Shown here piece after piece: positions 27,894-36,536 of a DNA stretch of 64,000 nucleotides. The notes under the pieces are model-generated. The model searched no databases. It worked only from the letters and a program-made list of their open reading frames with translations, and had not been told where the DNA came from. The stretch is from Palaemon carinicauda (lineage: Eukaryota; Arthropoda; Malacostraca; Decapoda; Palaemonidae): positions 143,101,439 through 143,165,438 of the forward strand of contig NC_090731.1 in the NCBI RefSeq assembly GCF_036898095.1, written 5' to 3'. Position numbers and translations under genes: made by a program. Every line of letters begins with the position of its first letter. Positions within the stretch are counted from its first letter, which is position 1.

Positions 27894-30800
27894 TGTCTAT
27901 CATCCAGTGGAATTGCAGAGGTCTAAGTACTAGCATTGAGCAAATAAAAACTTTAACCAGGGACTCGGACACGAAGGTAATTTGCCTACAGGAAACCAAG
28001 ATCGGTGACAAACCATTTAATCCTGGACTCAATTATCATCTTTGTAGATCCCCTCCTTTGCAAGCTGCAAGAGCTCAAGGTGGTACAGGTTTTATTATTC
28101 ACAAATCTGTAAAATTTGAAACAATCCCACTCAATACACCACTACAGGCATGTGCAGTTAGAACTCATATCGGGAAAAAAATTACTTTATGCTCGCTATA
28201 TATTGAACCATCCTTAGAACTTTTCCTCTTAGATCATGCTGGTAATCCAAGAAGGCTTAGACTTTCTGACCTCCAAGACTTGATCAATCAGCTTCCTGCC
28301 CCTTTTATTTTAATGGGTGATTTTAATGCAAAGCATACTTTATGGGGTGGAAATGTGTGCGATAGATGGGGTAATCTTGTTGAAGAATTAATCGACAACA
28401 ATGATGTAATACTAATGAATGATGGTTCTCCAACTAGGTATGATGTATTCCACAACTCTACATCAGCCATTGATTTGTCAATCTGTTCCTCATCCATTCG
28501 ATTGGACTACCTTTGGTCAGTAAATGAACACCTACATGGCAGTGACCATTGGCCAATAATGTTAAATTATGTCCATAATCTTCCTTCTCAGTGTCCACCA
28601 AAATGGAAGATAGATGAGGCAGACTGGGCAGCTTATGAAAACTGTTCACACACTGATAAAGAATATGATGAATTTACATCTCCAGTGCATGCCTATCAAC
28701 ATCTTGAAAATATTATTGATGATAATGCTAGCAAGTTTATACCTAAAACATGCGGTTTACCTCATCGCTCTGTAGTTCCTTGGTGGAGTAAAGAATGTGC
28801 CAACGCAAGAAAAGTGACCCGAACTTGCTTCAGAAGATACTTGAGGACAAACTATTTAGCAGATAGAATAGCATATCTCAGAGCCTGTGCCAAACAAAAA
28901 AGAATTTTTAAAAAAGCAAAGAGAGCATCTTGGAAGAAATATATATCTAATATTAATACCAAAACTCCTTCAAAGGAAATATGGGACAAGATTAGAAAAC
29001 TTCAAGGTAAATTCGTCCCTAAGCCTCTACCAATATTAAGGGAAAATAATAGATATATATCTGACCCCAAAGATGTAGCAGAGGTTCTTGCTAAGCACTT
29101 TGCTCATGTATCAAGTGCTGACAACTATTCCCCAGCATTTCAACAAATTAGAGCATCAACATCTGTTGTTCCTCCTGCTTCTTCAAATACTGAAGCTTTT
29201 AACCTGCCTTTTAGTATGGAGGAGATGCAAAATGCTATCTCCAGCTCTTCTTTAACTGCCCCAGGTGAGGATGGCATCCGGTATGAAATGATATCACATC
29301 TTCCAGTGGATACCAAGGAATTTTTATTAGAAACCTTTAATGGTCTATGGGCTTCCCATACATCTCCTGATTCCTGGCATACTTCAATTGTAATTCCAGG
29401 CCACAAGTCTGGTAAAGACCCAGAACTGCCATCTAGTTATAGGCCCATATCCTTGACCAGTTGCATATGCAAACTATTTGAGAGAATGATCAACAACAGA
29501 CTTGTGTGGTATCTAGAATCAAAAAATCTTTTATCTAACAGACAGTTTGGTTTTAGGAAGAACCGAAGTACTCTAGACCCTTTGCTGATGTTATCAAGGG
29601 AAATTTCAAATGCTTTTTCTAACCAAAACCAGGTGGTGGGTGTCTTTTTTGACCTTGAAAAGGCATATGACACCACCTGGAGGGGTGGTATTTTAAAGCA
29701 ATTGGCCTCGTGGGGTATAGGAGGACATATGTTCTCTTTTATTGAAGAATTTTTATCAAACCGCTCCATTAAAGTGAGAGTAGGGTCAGAACTATCTTCA
29801 TCCTACATGCAAGAAGAAGGTGTCCCCCAAGGCAGCGTATTGAGTGTGACCTTGTTTGCTGTTGCTATTAATAGTCTCATTAGTCACATACCTCCTGGCA
29901 TACAAGGATCACTATTTGTCGATGACTTTGCAATTTATTGTAGTGGATCATCTGCACTACAAGCATGCCAAAATCTTCAAATTGCAATAAATGCTGCTTC
30001 CGCATGGGCAAATTCTCGCGGATTCATGTTTTCTCCTCAGAAGACCAAAGCCATTCGCTTTACTCGTACTCGTAAAAGGGAAGAGATCCCCACCCTTTTC
30101 TTAAATGATTGTATTTTGCCATATGAGGATAGTGTCAAGTTTCTTGGAGTCATTTTCGACAAGAAAATGACATTTGGTCCCCATATAAATGACCTATCTA
30201 TCAGGGTTAAGAAGTCACTGAACATTCTGAAAGTGATATCGCATTTTGATTGGGGTGCTGATAGAACAACTTTGCTTAGAATTTATACATCTTTGTGTCT
30301 GAGCAAGTTAGACTATGCATGCCAAATATATGGGTCAGCTACAAAGACTTTACTTGGAAAACTTGATATTGTTCACAATGCTGGGCTTCGCATCTGCACA
30401 GGTGCTTACAGAACATCTCCCATTGACAGTCTCTATGTTGATTCTGGCATACCTCCCCTTTCCATTCGCAGAGAGGAGTTGAGTTTGAGGTTTTTAGCTA
30501 GGTCCCTTGCTGTGAGAAACAATCCTAACTGTAAATATGTTAGGGCGCCTTTAGATCGGGCTCCTAACAGATCTAGAGTGCCTAAGCCTTTGGAAGTACA
30601 GCTGAAAAATGATGCTAGAGAAGTAGGCTTGTTAACAGCACAGATAGCAGAGGTAGGATATCCCAAGTCTCCTCCTTGGTGTAATCCACCTGTTAAAGTA
30701 TGTTTTACGGCAGGAGGGAAAAATACCTTACCTAGTAGGGTAATGAAAAGTGAGTTTTTAAATCATGCTGCTCAACATCATGGGAAACATGTTTTTACAG

Positions 30801-31615
30801 ATGGCTCCAAATCGGCTGCAGGAGTTGGAAGTGCAGCTGTGGTGGGGGATATTGTTATTAGAAGGAAACTCCCATCCTCTTGTTCAATTTTTACTGCTGA
30901 GTTGTACGCAATAATTCTCGCAGTCCAACATATTTTTAAAAATGGCAACCAAAATAGTTTTTATACAATTTTTACGGATTCCAATAGTGTTTTACTCTCA
31001 TTAAAACAAATTATGCCAGGCCATCATCTAGTACAAGAGGTGCAGGACTGGTTAGTACTTCTGCAATCTAGGAAGAGTATCAGTGTTCACTTCTGTTGGG
31101 TCCCTGCCCATGTTGGGGTGGATGGGAATGAACAAGTTGATAAGGCAGCAAAGGAAGCTTCAGGGCTAAGTAATCCATCCCCCTTGAGTATTCCTTACAA
31201 AGATCTTAAAAGTGAGATTCATCTTTACTGTAAAAATAAGTGGCAAGCTCGATGGTCTGAACTGACCACCAATACAAAATTGAAACAAATCCACCCATTG
31301 GTGGATAAATGGTCATGTTGTAATTCTACAAGTAGAAGGGATACAATTATTTTAACTAGGCTGCGTATTGGCCATACACATGCAACGCACAATTATTTAA
31401 TGAAGAGTGGGGAAGGGAGACAGGCCCCTCTTTGTAATACCTGTCAAGTGACAATGGATGTTAAACATATTTTAGTCGATTGTCCTGTTTTTAATCTCCA
31501 GAGGAGGACACATTTACTCCAGGACAAACCGTTAAGAGATATACTGGGGGAAAACTGTAATACCCTGAACTTGAGAAAATTTATACAAAGTATTGAGTTA
31601 TATTACGAGCTATAA
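27893..31615 (+). CDS. LINE1 ORF2: endonuclease, reverse transcriptase, RNase H
   Basis: 1240 codons, intact. Apurinic-type endonuclease at the N-terminus (IIQWNCRGL, QETKI, GDFNAKHTLWG, SDHWPIM about residue 222). Reverse transcriptase: SYRPISLTSC, FGFRKNRST, FFDLEKAYDT, GVPQGSVLSVTLFA and the catalytic FVDD at about 674. RNase H: HVFTDGSKSAAG at about 967, TAELYAI, FTDSNSVL, WVPAHVGVDGNEQVD. A CCHC-like cluster near the end (CNTCQ...H...DC, about 1181). The enzyme nicks target DNA and primes cDNA synthesis there. The start is fixed by the 1-nt overlap with ORF1. Confidence 0.96.
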   Translation: MSIIQWNCRGLSTSIEQIKTLTRDSDTKVICLQETKIGDKPFNPGLNYHLCRSPPLQAARAQGGTGFIIHKSVKFETIPLNTPLQACAVRTHIGKKITLCSLYIEPSLELFLLDHAGNPRRLRLSDLQDLINQLPAPFILMGDFNAKHTLWGGNVCDRWGNLVEELIDNNDVILMNDGSPTRYDVFHNSTSAIDLSICSSSIRLDYLWSVNEHLHGSDHWPIMLNYVHNLPSQCPPKWKIDEADWAAYENCSHTDKEYDEFTSPVHAYQHLENIIDDNASKFIPKTCGLPHRSVVPWWSKECANARKVTRTCFRRYLRTNYLADRIAYLRACAKQKRIFKKAKRASWKKYISNINTKTPSKEIWDKIRKLQGKFVPKPLPILRENNRYISDPKDVAEVLAKHFAHVSSADNYSPAFQQIRASTSVVPPASSNTEAFNLPFSMEEMQNAISSSSLTAPGEDGIRYEMISHLPVDTKEFLLETFNGLWASHTSPDSWHTSIVIPGHKSGKDPELPSSYRPISLTSCICKLFERMINNRLVWYLESKNLLSNRQFGFRKNRSTLDPLLMLSREISNAFSNQNQVVGVFFDLEKAYDTTWRGGILKQLASWGIGGHMFSFIEEFLSNRSIKVRVGSELSSSYMQEEGVPQGSVLSVTLFAVAINSLISHIPPGIQGSLFVDDFAIYCSGSSALQACQNLQIAINAASAWANSRGFMFSPQKTKAIRFTRTRKREEIPTLFLNDCILPYEDSVKFLGVIFDKKMTFGPHINDLSIRVKKSLNILKVISHFDWGADRTTLLRIYTSLCLSKLDYACQIYGSATKTLLGKLDIVHNAGLRICTGAYRTSPIDSLYVDSGIPPLSIRREELSLRFLARSLAVRNNPNCKYVRAPLDRAPNRSRVPKPLEVQLKNDAREVGLLTAQIAEVGYPKSPPWCNPPVKVCFTAGGKNTLPSRVMKSEFLNHAAQHHGKHVFTDGSKSAAGVGSAAVVGDIVIRRKLPSSCSIFTAELYAIILAVQHIFKNGNQNSFYTIFTDSNSVLLSLKQIMPGHHLVQEVQDWLVLLQSRKSISVHFCWVPAHVGVDGNEQVDKAAKEASGLSNPSPLSIPYKDLKSEIHLYCKNKWQARWSELTTNTKLKQIHPLVDKWSCCNSTSRRDTIILTRLRIGHTHATHNYLMKSGEGRQAPLCNTCQVTMDVKHILVDCPVFNLQRRTHLLQDKPLRDILGENCNTLNLRKFIQSIELYYEL

Positions 31616-31842
31616 TTGATTTTATTAATTTATTTATTTATTTTACCCTTTTAATCGCTATTTATTTCACATCTAGATTTTATTGTATGAAAGTGTTACG
31701 ATTTGTATTAAAGGTTAAAATGATACTAAATGGTGTGAGTGTACAGATATGATTGAATGATTTTTGTTATATAGCGCTGAATGGCCTTTGATGCCCCAGT
31801 GCTTGGCTTAATGCCTAAATCCCATATTCAATTCAATTCAAT
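31616..31842 (+). other. LINE1 3' UTR and tail
   Basis: AT-rich 3' UTR ending TTAATGCCTAAATCCCATATTCAATTCAATTCAAT, a short repeated tail in place of poly(A). LINE2 shares it with small differences. Confidence 0.85.
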
Positions 31843-31855
31843 TCTCAAGAGACCT
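31843..31855 (+). repeat. Target-site duplication, right copy (LINE1)
   Basis: TCTCAAGAGACCT, matching 25249-25261. Copy C resumes here in its recombinase gene. Confidence 0.9.
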
Positions 31856-32500
31856 CCCTACGAACCATTACACCAGGCTTCAGATCGCCACCTTACCTGG
31901 AAGACGGTTTTCCTGCTAGCTTTTGCCTTGGCCAAGCGAGTCAGTGAGCTTCATGGTCTCTCGTATGACGTCGCCCATTCAAGGGGATGGGGGGAGGTAA
32001 CCTTCAGCTTCGTCCCTGAGTTTGTTGCCAAGACTCAGAACCCGGGAGTGCCGGACCCAAGGTTCGACTCCTTCCGGGTTTCGAGTCTCCGTTCTGTAAC
32101 TGATGACCCAGACCATCTCCTACTGTGCCCAGTTAGGAGTCTGAGGTTGTATCTTAAAAGAACAGCTGCAGTTCGTCCCCAGTTGCAAGCCTTGTTTGTG
32201 AGCACCGGGGAGACGAAGAGTAGGGTCACCAGGAATACCATCTCGGCCTGGATTCGCAAGGTGATACATCTGGCCTTGAATCCTGACCCTCCTCCGTCAC
32301 GTCGCCCTAGAGCGCATGACGTCAGTGGCATGGCTACGTCCCTGGCCTTCAAGAAGAACTTTTCAGTGACGCAGGTCCTTCAAGCTGGGGTGTGGAAGCG
32401 TCAGACCACTTTCACGGCCCACTACCTGCAAGACGTAACACACAGGAGGCTCGATACGTTTTCTATCAGCCCTGTGGTGGCTGCACAACAGCTGGTCTAA
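31843..32500 (+). pseudogene. DIRS copy C tyrosine recombinase, C-terminal part
   Basis: Catalytic half after the LINE1 insertion: LKRPPYEPLHQASDRH, LAKRVSELHG with the first catalytic Arg, LLLCPVRSLRLYLKR, FSVTQVLQAGVWKRQTTFTAHYLQD with the Tyr. The H-x-x-R box reads AHDVSG, so the second catalytic Arg is Ser (AGT); copy F has AHSVRG. Even before the LINE inserted, this recombinase may have been inactive. An open frame also runs in from the LINE tail (from 31781), which is accidental. Confidence 0.85.
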
Positions 32501-32970
32501 CCTTATTGGACAAGTAGCAGAAGGTTGAGGGCATTGTTACCCGGTTTTAGTCTGCGTGAATGAAAAGATCTGCCTGGCCCTTATCCTTTTCTTCATCCTC
32601 TCCTCCCTTGGAGAAAGCAGCATCCTGGGTTCTCTGCACAGCTGACCTCCAACCTCTGCAGGTAAGCCATGCTCCCTTGTGTTCCTAGTATTAAAATGTA
32701 ATACTGTCATGTCCCCATACTCTGACGAGGTGGTATTGGGAGAGTCCTAGCCTAGATTTCTATCTGAAGAACTCCAGGTCAACTTCCTAGGACGAGTCAC
32801 TTCTCATTTTCACACACAGCTTACGTAGGCTGCAGCAGTTTCCCAGCTGCCAGCGAGGAGCAGGGACCCCTTACTTCTTAAGTTCCTACACACTCGAATC
32901 TGGGGTCCCCGGGCAATCCAAAGCCAGTATGGCAGGGTACTGACCGCCCTTCCTAAGGGTTAAGTCACCC
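32501..32970 (+). other. 3' untranslated region of DIRS copy C
   Basis: No ORF. Clearly homologous to 56222-56713 of copy F (GTAGCAGAAGGTTGAGGGCA, CCCCATACTCTGACGAGGTG). Confidence 0.7.
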
Positions 32971-33068
32971 CATGTAAATAGCGTGGTTTGTATTTCAGTT
33001 ATGGAGCAAATGACAAATTCGTAGATAATTTGTATTTTTCCTAACTATACAAACCTTAGCTATTTACA
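32971..33068 (+). repeat. ICR of DIRS copy C
   Basis: Second half (AAATGACAAATTCGTAGATA..., to 33068) is the reverse complement of the element right end at 33229-33290. The first half (CATGTAAATAGCGTGGTTTG...) should be the complement of the lost left end. Confidence 0.85.
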
Positions 33069-33290
33069 CATATGTGCCCGCCAGCCCTGTCCCCCAAGAT
33101 AAGTCCTACCTCTAAGATTAGTGAAGCATTCACCGGTGTGTGTGAGGGGGGGGGACTTAGCGGGGGGTAGTAAACCCTCGTTAAAACTTTTATGGCTCGT
33201 CATTGAGGTATGCCGAAGTAATTACCCCATGTAAATAGCTAAGGTTTGTATAGTTAGGAAGAATACAAATTATCTACGAATTTGTCATTT
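33069..33290 (+). repeat. Right terminal repeat of DIRS copy C
   Basis: Ends TAGTTAGGAAGAATACAAAT...CGAATTTGTCATTT. Directly after it the recombinase gene of copy E starts in mid-codon context (FTIASGARVSE), so C is inserted in E. A poly(G) run lies near 33150. Confidence 0.8.
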
Positions 33291-33832
33291 TCCTGTTCAC
33301 TATAGCCTCAGGGGCTAGAGTTAGTGAAATAGTAGCCCTACCAAGAGATGAGGGCCATATTCAGTTCACAGAACCAGGAGAATTTAAATCTCTTTCCTGA
33401 TTCTACATTTCTCGCCAAGAATGAGCTACACACTAAGAGATGGGGTCCCTGGAGAATCTGCCCTCTGAAGGAAGATTTCTCCCTGTGTCCAGTAGAATTT
33501 CTAAAGGTCTATCTTTGAAGATCTTCAGACTTCTGGGGAGGACAGCTCTTCAAAGGAGAAATCTCGGGATCGAACTTATCCCTAAAACAACTGAGGGCGA
33601 AGCTCACCTTCTTCATTCGCAGAGCGGATCCTGACAGTACACCCGCAGGTCATGATCCAAGGAAAATTGCTTCCTCACTGAACTTCTTTCAGTATATGGA
33701 CTTCGAGCGTCTTCGCACATATACTGGATGGAAGTCATCTAGAGTGTTCTACAAACATTATGCGAAGCAAGTGCACGAACTGAAACATTACGTGGTGGCG
33801 GTAGGTAGTGTAGTAAAACCTGTCGTCTAGTG
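33291..33832 (+). pseudogene. DIRS copy E tyrosine recombinase fragment
   Basis: C-terminal part of an A-family recombinase. The catalytic Arg is present here (GARVSEIVALPRDEG), as are GHDPRKIASSL (H-x-x-R) and VFYKHYAKQV (Tyr). A one-base insertion near 33390 and a TGA in place of an Arg codon (about 33516-33518) break it. The upstream part was displaced by copy C and is not present in this window. Confidence 0.8.
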
Positions 33833-33900
33833 CTGCGATGAACAGTAAATTGATGGGGACTATCAATTTGGGTGAAAAGGTGTTGACACCTCCAGTGCAA
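33833..33900 (+). other. DIRS copy E 3' UTR, first piece, with LINE2 target duplication
   Basis: Short 3' UTR of E ending with CACCTCCAGTGCAA (33887-33900), duplicated at 40483-40496 around LINE2. Confidence 0.8.
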
Positions 33901-34040
33901 CCCTCTTAACGAGAGAATGCCTTGATGAAGTCATTGGGCTTCAGCACGGCATATCATTCCCGTGCTGAAGGCTTGTGACGGGCAAGAGGGCTCTCGAACT
34001 GGGGAATTTCTTTTCCTCAGTTTGACTCTAAATTTCTCTC
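33901..34040 (+). ncRNA. Candidate HDV-like ribozyme, LINE2 5' end
   Basis: Same sequence and pairings as in LINE1: P1 33901-33907 with 33984-33990, P2 33911-33917 with 34034-34040, candidate catalytic C at 34028. Because the target duplication ends at 33900, cleavage before P1 would release exactly the LINE 5' end. Confidence 0.6.
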
Positions 34041-34362
34041 ATTCTTTTTCTATTACCTCTTATTGCTTATTCCTCCTTCATAATTATCAGCTGTCTCCAA
34101 CCTTGCTGTCAAAACTCTTTTACCCATTTCACTGTCCAGGTTTTTTAGAGGGGACATTGTATCCATGATCGGTTTTTATTTCAAAATCAATTGTGGGAGC
34201 TGTGGTGGTCTTGCCAACTGCCCGAAAATGTTTGGACACCTAGGAGTGTCAGTATTCCCATACTGGCACGCGGAACTATCTCTTAGGAAATTTGGCCTTC
34301 GGATTCCAGGGGTTGGCAATTTTATAGAGATAGGACTCTCGGCATTCTGTCCGGTTTGCCTG

Positions 34363-34458
34363 CCACTATGATTAGAGTGGGGATGATTGTATTCTTGAAA
34401 TGCTCTCAGTCCCATCAAGCGGGTTTGGCATACACTTGAGCCACTCTAATCATAGTGG
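34363..34458 (+). ncRNA. Conserved 5' UTR hairpin of LINE2
   Basis: Same 18-bp perfect stem as in LINE1 (34363-34380 with 34441-34458), with one change in the loop region near 34395. Confidence 0.6.
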
Positions 34459-34676
34459 TACCATCCCTTTGTGGTAGGGTAGGGAGTGGACATTTGGTAA
34501 GCAGCTTTCACAGGTGTCATTGGTGGAGAAATTAATTCCAGGAAAGGCTAACGGTGTCTTCTTTGGAATTTCAGACAGTCTTAATTTTTTCTCTCCCTTA
34601 AACTATATTTTTTTCCATTGTTTTTTTTTTTTTCATTGTTATTATGACCCCTTCCCTCCCCCTGAAAAAATAATTA

Positions 34677-36536
34677 ATGAGTAAACTTAATATTCCCCGT
34701 ACCCCTGGATCAAATGGCGAACCCCAGACACCGTTGACGACTTCTGCTTGTTTAAATAGGGAAAGCTCTGTTGACAACCTCGGCAATAAAAAGGATTCCT
34801 CCAACAATACTTCTTTGACCAGTGTTGTTAAAGACAATTTATCGGCACTGGTGGAAAATGATGCTTGTAATAACCGTAATACTTTACTCTCTGGTTCTGG
34901 CTCATTACCAGATCCAACAAAAAATCTGAAAATTCTCCACTTAAAAAACATACCAATTGGTTGTAGCTATGACATAATTCATGAAGCCTTCTGTAGATTT
35001 GGAGCAATCAAAGAAATTTTAATGGAGCTTAATGGTAGTAATGGCTTTTGGGAAGCTTGGGTATCATTTTCAAGTTTTGAGATTGCTTTAGAAGCAAATA
35101 AAAATTTAGAGAGCATAAAAATTGACAATTGTTTAATTTCTGGGGCTTTATGTGATAAAGCACCAAGACACCTAGAGGTATATAAACCAGAAGAATGGAT
35201 GGAAAAAGAAATAGACCATAGACTTCCAGAAGTAAGAACCCCCAAGCCCCCAACATGGATAATTGCATCTGGAAAGATAGATCATTATAACTATTATAAG
35301 ATTAGTAAATTTATACAAAAAAAAGTTGGTTTAATTAAAAGTAAGGATATTAGTAGATACGGTAAGCAATCTGTTTTGATTAATGCTAAATCAGATACTC
35401 AAGCTCACATGCTTTGTGGCATGAAGATTGCAGAAATTGATCCTATTAAGGATATTAAACCACATATGAGCTTCAGCTATGGTAAAGGAGTAGTTTTTGA
35501 TAAAGATCTATATGAATTCTCAGAACCAGAAATTCTGGACATGTGCCCTGCTAATGTTTGGAAAGTAAGTAAGATCCCTCAAACAAGCATGGTAGTTTTA
35601 ACATTTGAAACCCCTGTTATACCAGATCATATAATTATTGAGAATGAAAGAGTACGTGTTCGAGAATATAAACCTAGGCCTTTACAATGCTTTAATTGTT
35701 TCAAGTACGGTCACCCTTCCCGGTACTGCAATAATACGAAGATCTGTATTAACTGTTCTTTGTTAGAACATGGCCAATGCAACAGAGATACAACCTGTGC
35801 AAACTGTAAAGATAATCATAAACCAAATGATAAAAGATGTAGAGAATACAAGAATGAAGAAGCTGCAATCTTGAAAGCAAATGCTGAACATATAAGTGTA
35901 GGTTATGCAAAGCATTTACTCAATCGGCAACTTAATTTTGCTCGCGCGGTTAAGATGCCAACAAAAGATTATAATCCACTACCCCTTACTACCACAGGGG
36001 GACCAGTGGCAGCACCTGGCCCGTCAGGTGCATCTCCCTTAGTGGTAGTAGCCCAGCCATCTGGGTCAAGTGCTCAGGCTATAAAAGCCAGAGCACAAAC
36101 CTCCAAAGAGGTCAATATGGTGTCCAACACACCAAAAGTATTGTCACCGATAGGAGCATCTCCCCTAGAGGTAGTAGCCCAGCCTTCTGGGTTAAGTGCT
36201 CGAACTGTTGAAGTTCTAGCACAATCCTCCAAGGAAGCCAATGTGGCTTCCACCACCTTAAATGTATTGTCTCAGGCAGAATCTCTACCTGATTTGATGG
36301 AGATTGGAAAACAAGATCTTCCAAAGAGGAAAAGGTCCCCATCATCCTCACCTTCAGCTAAGTCAGGTAAGTGCCCTACTGCTCATGATCCTAAGGTTGA
36401 CTCTTATAAAGATCCTAGAAAGAAAGAAAAGAAGAGTGGTGGCCTAGTAAAGCCTTCCATCTCCAGGCCTTACATGGCTTCATCTGAAAAGTCCCAAAAG
36501 ACAAATGAGACAAAGAAAAATAATAACAAAAGATAA
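34677..36536 (+). CDS. LINE2 ORF1: RNA-binding Gag-like protein
   Basis: 619 codons, same domains as LINE1 ORF1 (RRM, three zinc knuckles, 42-residue duplication). By eye about 12 amino-acid differences from LINE1, scattered and mostly in the N-terminal 250 residues (for example TTSACLN, NGSNGFW, GKIDHYN) plus a few near the basic tail. No stop or frameshift. The stop overlaps the ORF2 start by one base (TAATG). The poly(T) in its 5' UTR (about 34620-34632) is longer than in LINE1. Confidence 0.93.
   Translation: MSKLNIPRTPGSNGEPQTPLTTSACLNRESSVDNLGNKKDSSNNTSLTSVVKDNLSALVENDACNNRNTLLSGSGSLPDPTKNLKILHLKNIPIGCSYDIIHEAFCRFGAIKEILMELNGSNGFWEAWVSFSSFEIALEANKNLESIKIDNCLISGALCDKAPRHLEVYKPEEWMEKEIDHRLPEVRTPKPPTWIIASGKIDHYNYYKISKFIQKKVGLIKSKDISRYGKQSVLINAKSDTQAHMLCGMKIAEIDPIKDIKPHMSFSYGKGVVFDKDLYEFSEPEILDMCPANVWKVSKIPQTSMVVLTFETPVIPDHIIIENERVRVREYKPRPLQCFNCFKYGHPSRYCNNTKICINCSLLEHGQCNRDTTCANCKDNHKPNDKRCREYKNEEAAILKANAEHISVGYAKHLLNRQLNFARAVKMPTKDYNPLPLTTTGGPVAAPGPSGASPLVVVAQPSGSSAQAIKARAQTSKEVNMVSNTPKVLSPIGASPLEVVAQPSGLSARTVEVLAQSSKEANVASTTLNVLSQAESLPDLMEIGKQDLPKRKRSPSSSPSAKSGKCPTAHDPKVDSYKDPRKKEKKSGGLVKPSISRPYMASSEKSQKTNETKKNNNKR

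Larger units (their letters stand above)
25262..31842 (+). mobile_element. LINE1: full-length I-like non-LTR retrotransposon
   Basis: 6.58 kb with 772-bp 5' UTR, ORF1, ORF2 and a 3' end of ATTCAATTCAATTCAAT instead of poly(A). Target duplication on both sides. ORF2 carries endonuclease, RT and RNase H, which fits the I superfamily (I/Nimb-like clades); the exact clade needs a tree. Both ORFs are open. The second copy (33901-40482) differs by about 10 residues in 1240 (ORF2) and about 12 in 619 (ORF1), so both moved recently. Confidence 0.95.
23600..33290 (+). mobile_element. DIRS-type retrotransposon copy C (left-truncated, split by LINE1)
   Basis: Pieces 23600-25261 and 31843-33290. It begins abruptly within RT at the YLDDW box and keeps RNase H, methyltransferase-like domain, recombinase, ICR and right terminal repeat. 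Copy F (48177-57057) is the same family. The right end lies inside the recombinase gene of copy E. LINE1 sits in the recombinase gene of C. Confidence 0.85.

Noticed and set aside
29437..29769. Minus-strand ORFs inside the LINE ORF2 copies (also 38080-38412)
   Set aside because: They are antisense shadows repeated identically in both copies and have no domain.
31781..31842. LINE tail as the start of a recombinase protein
   Set aside because: The open frame crosses the LINE/DIRS junction by chance; the real gene starts before 25262.
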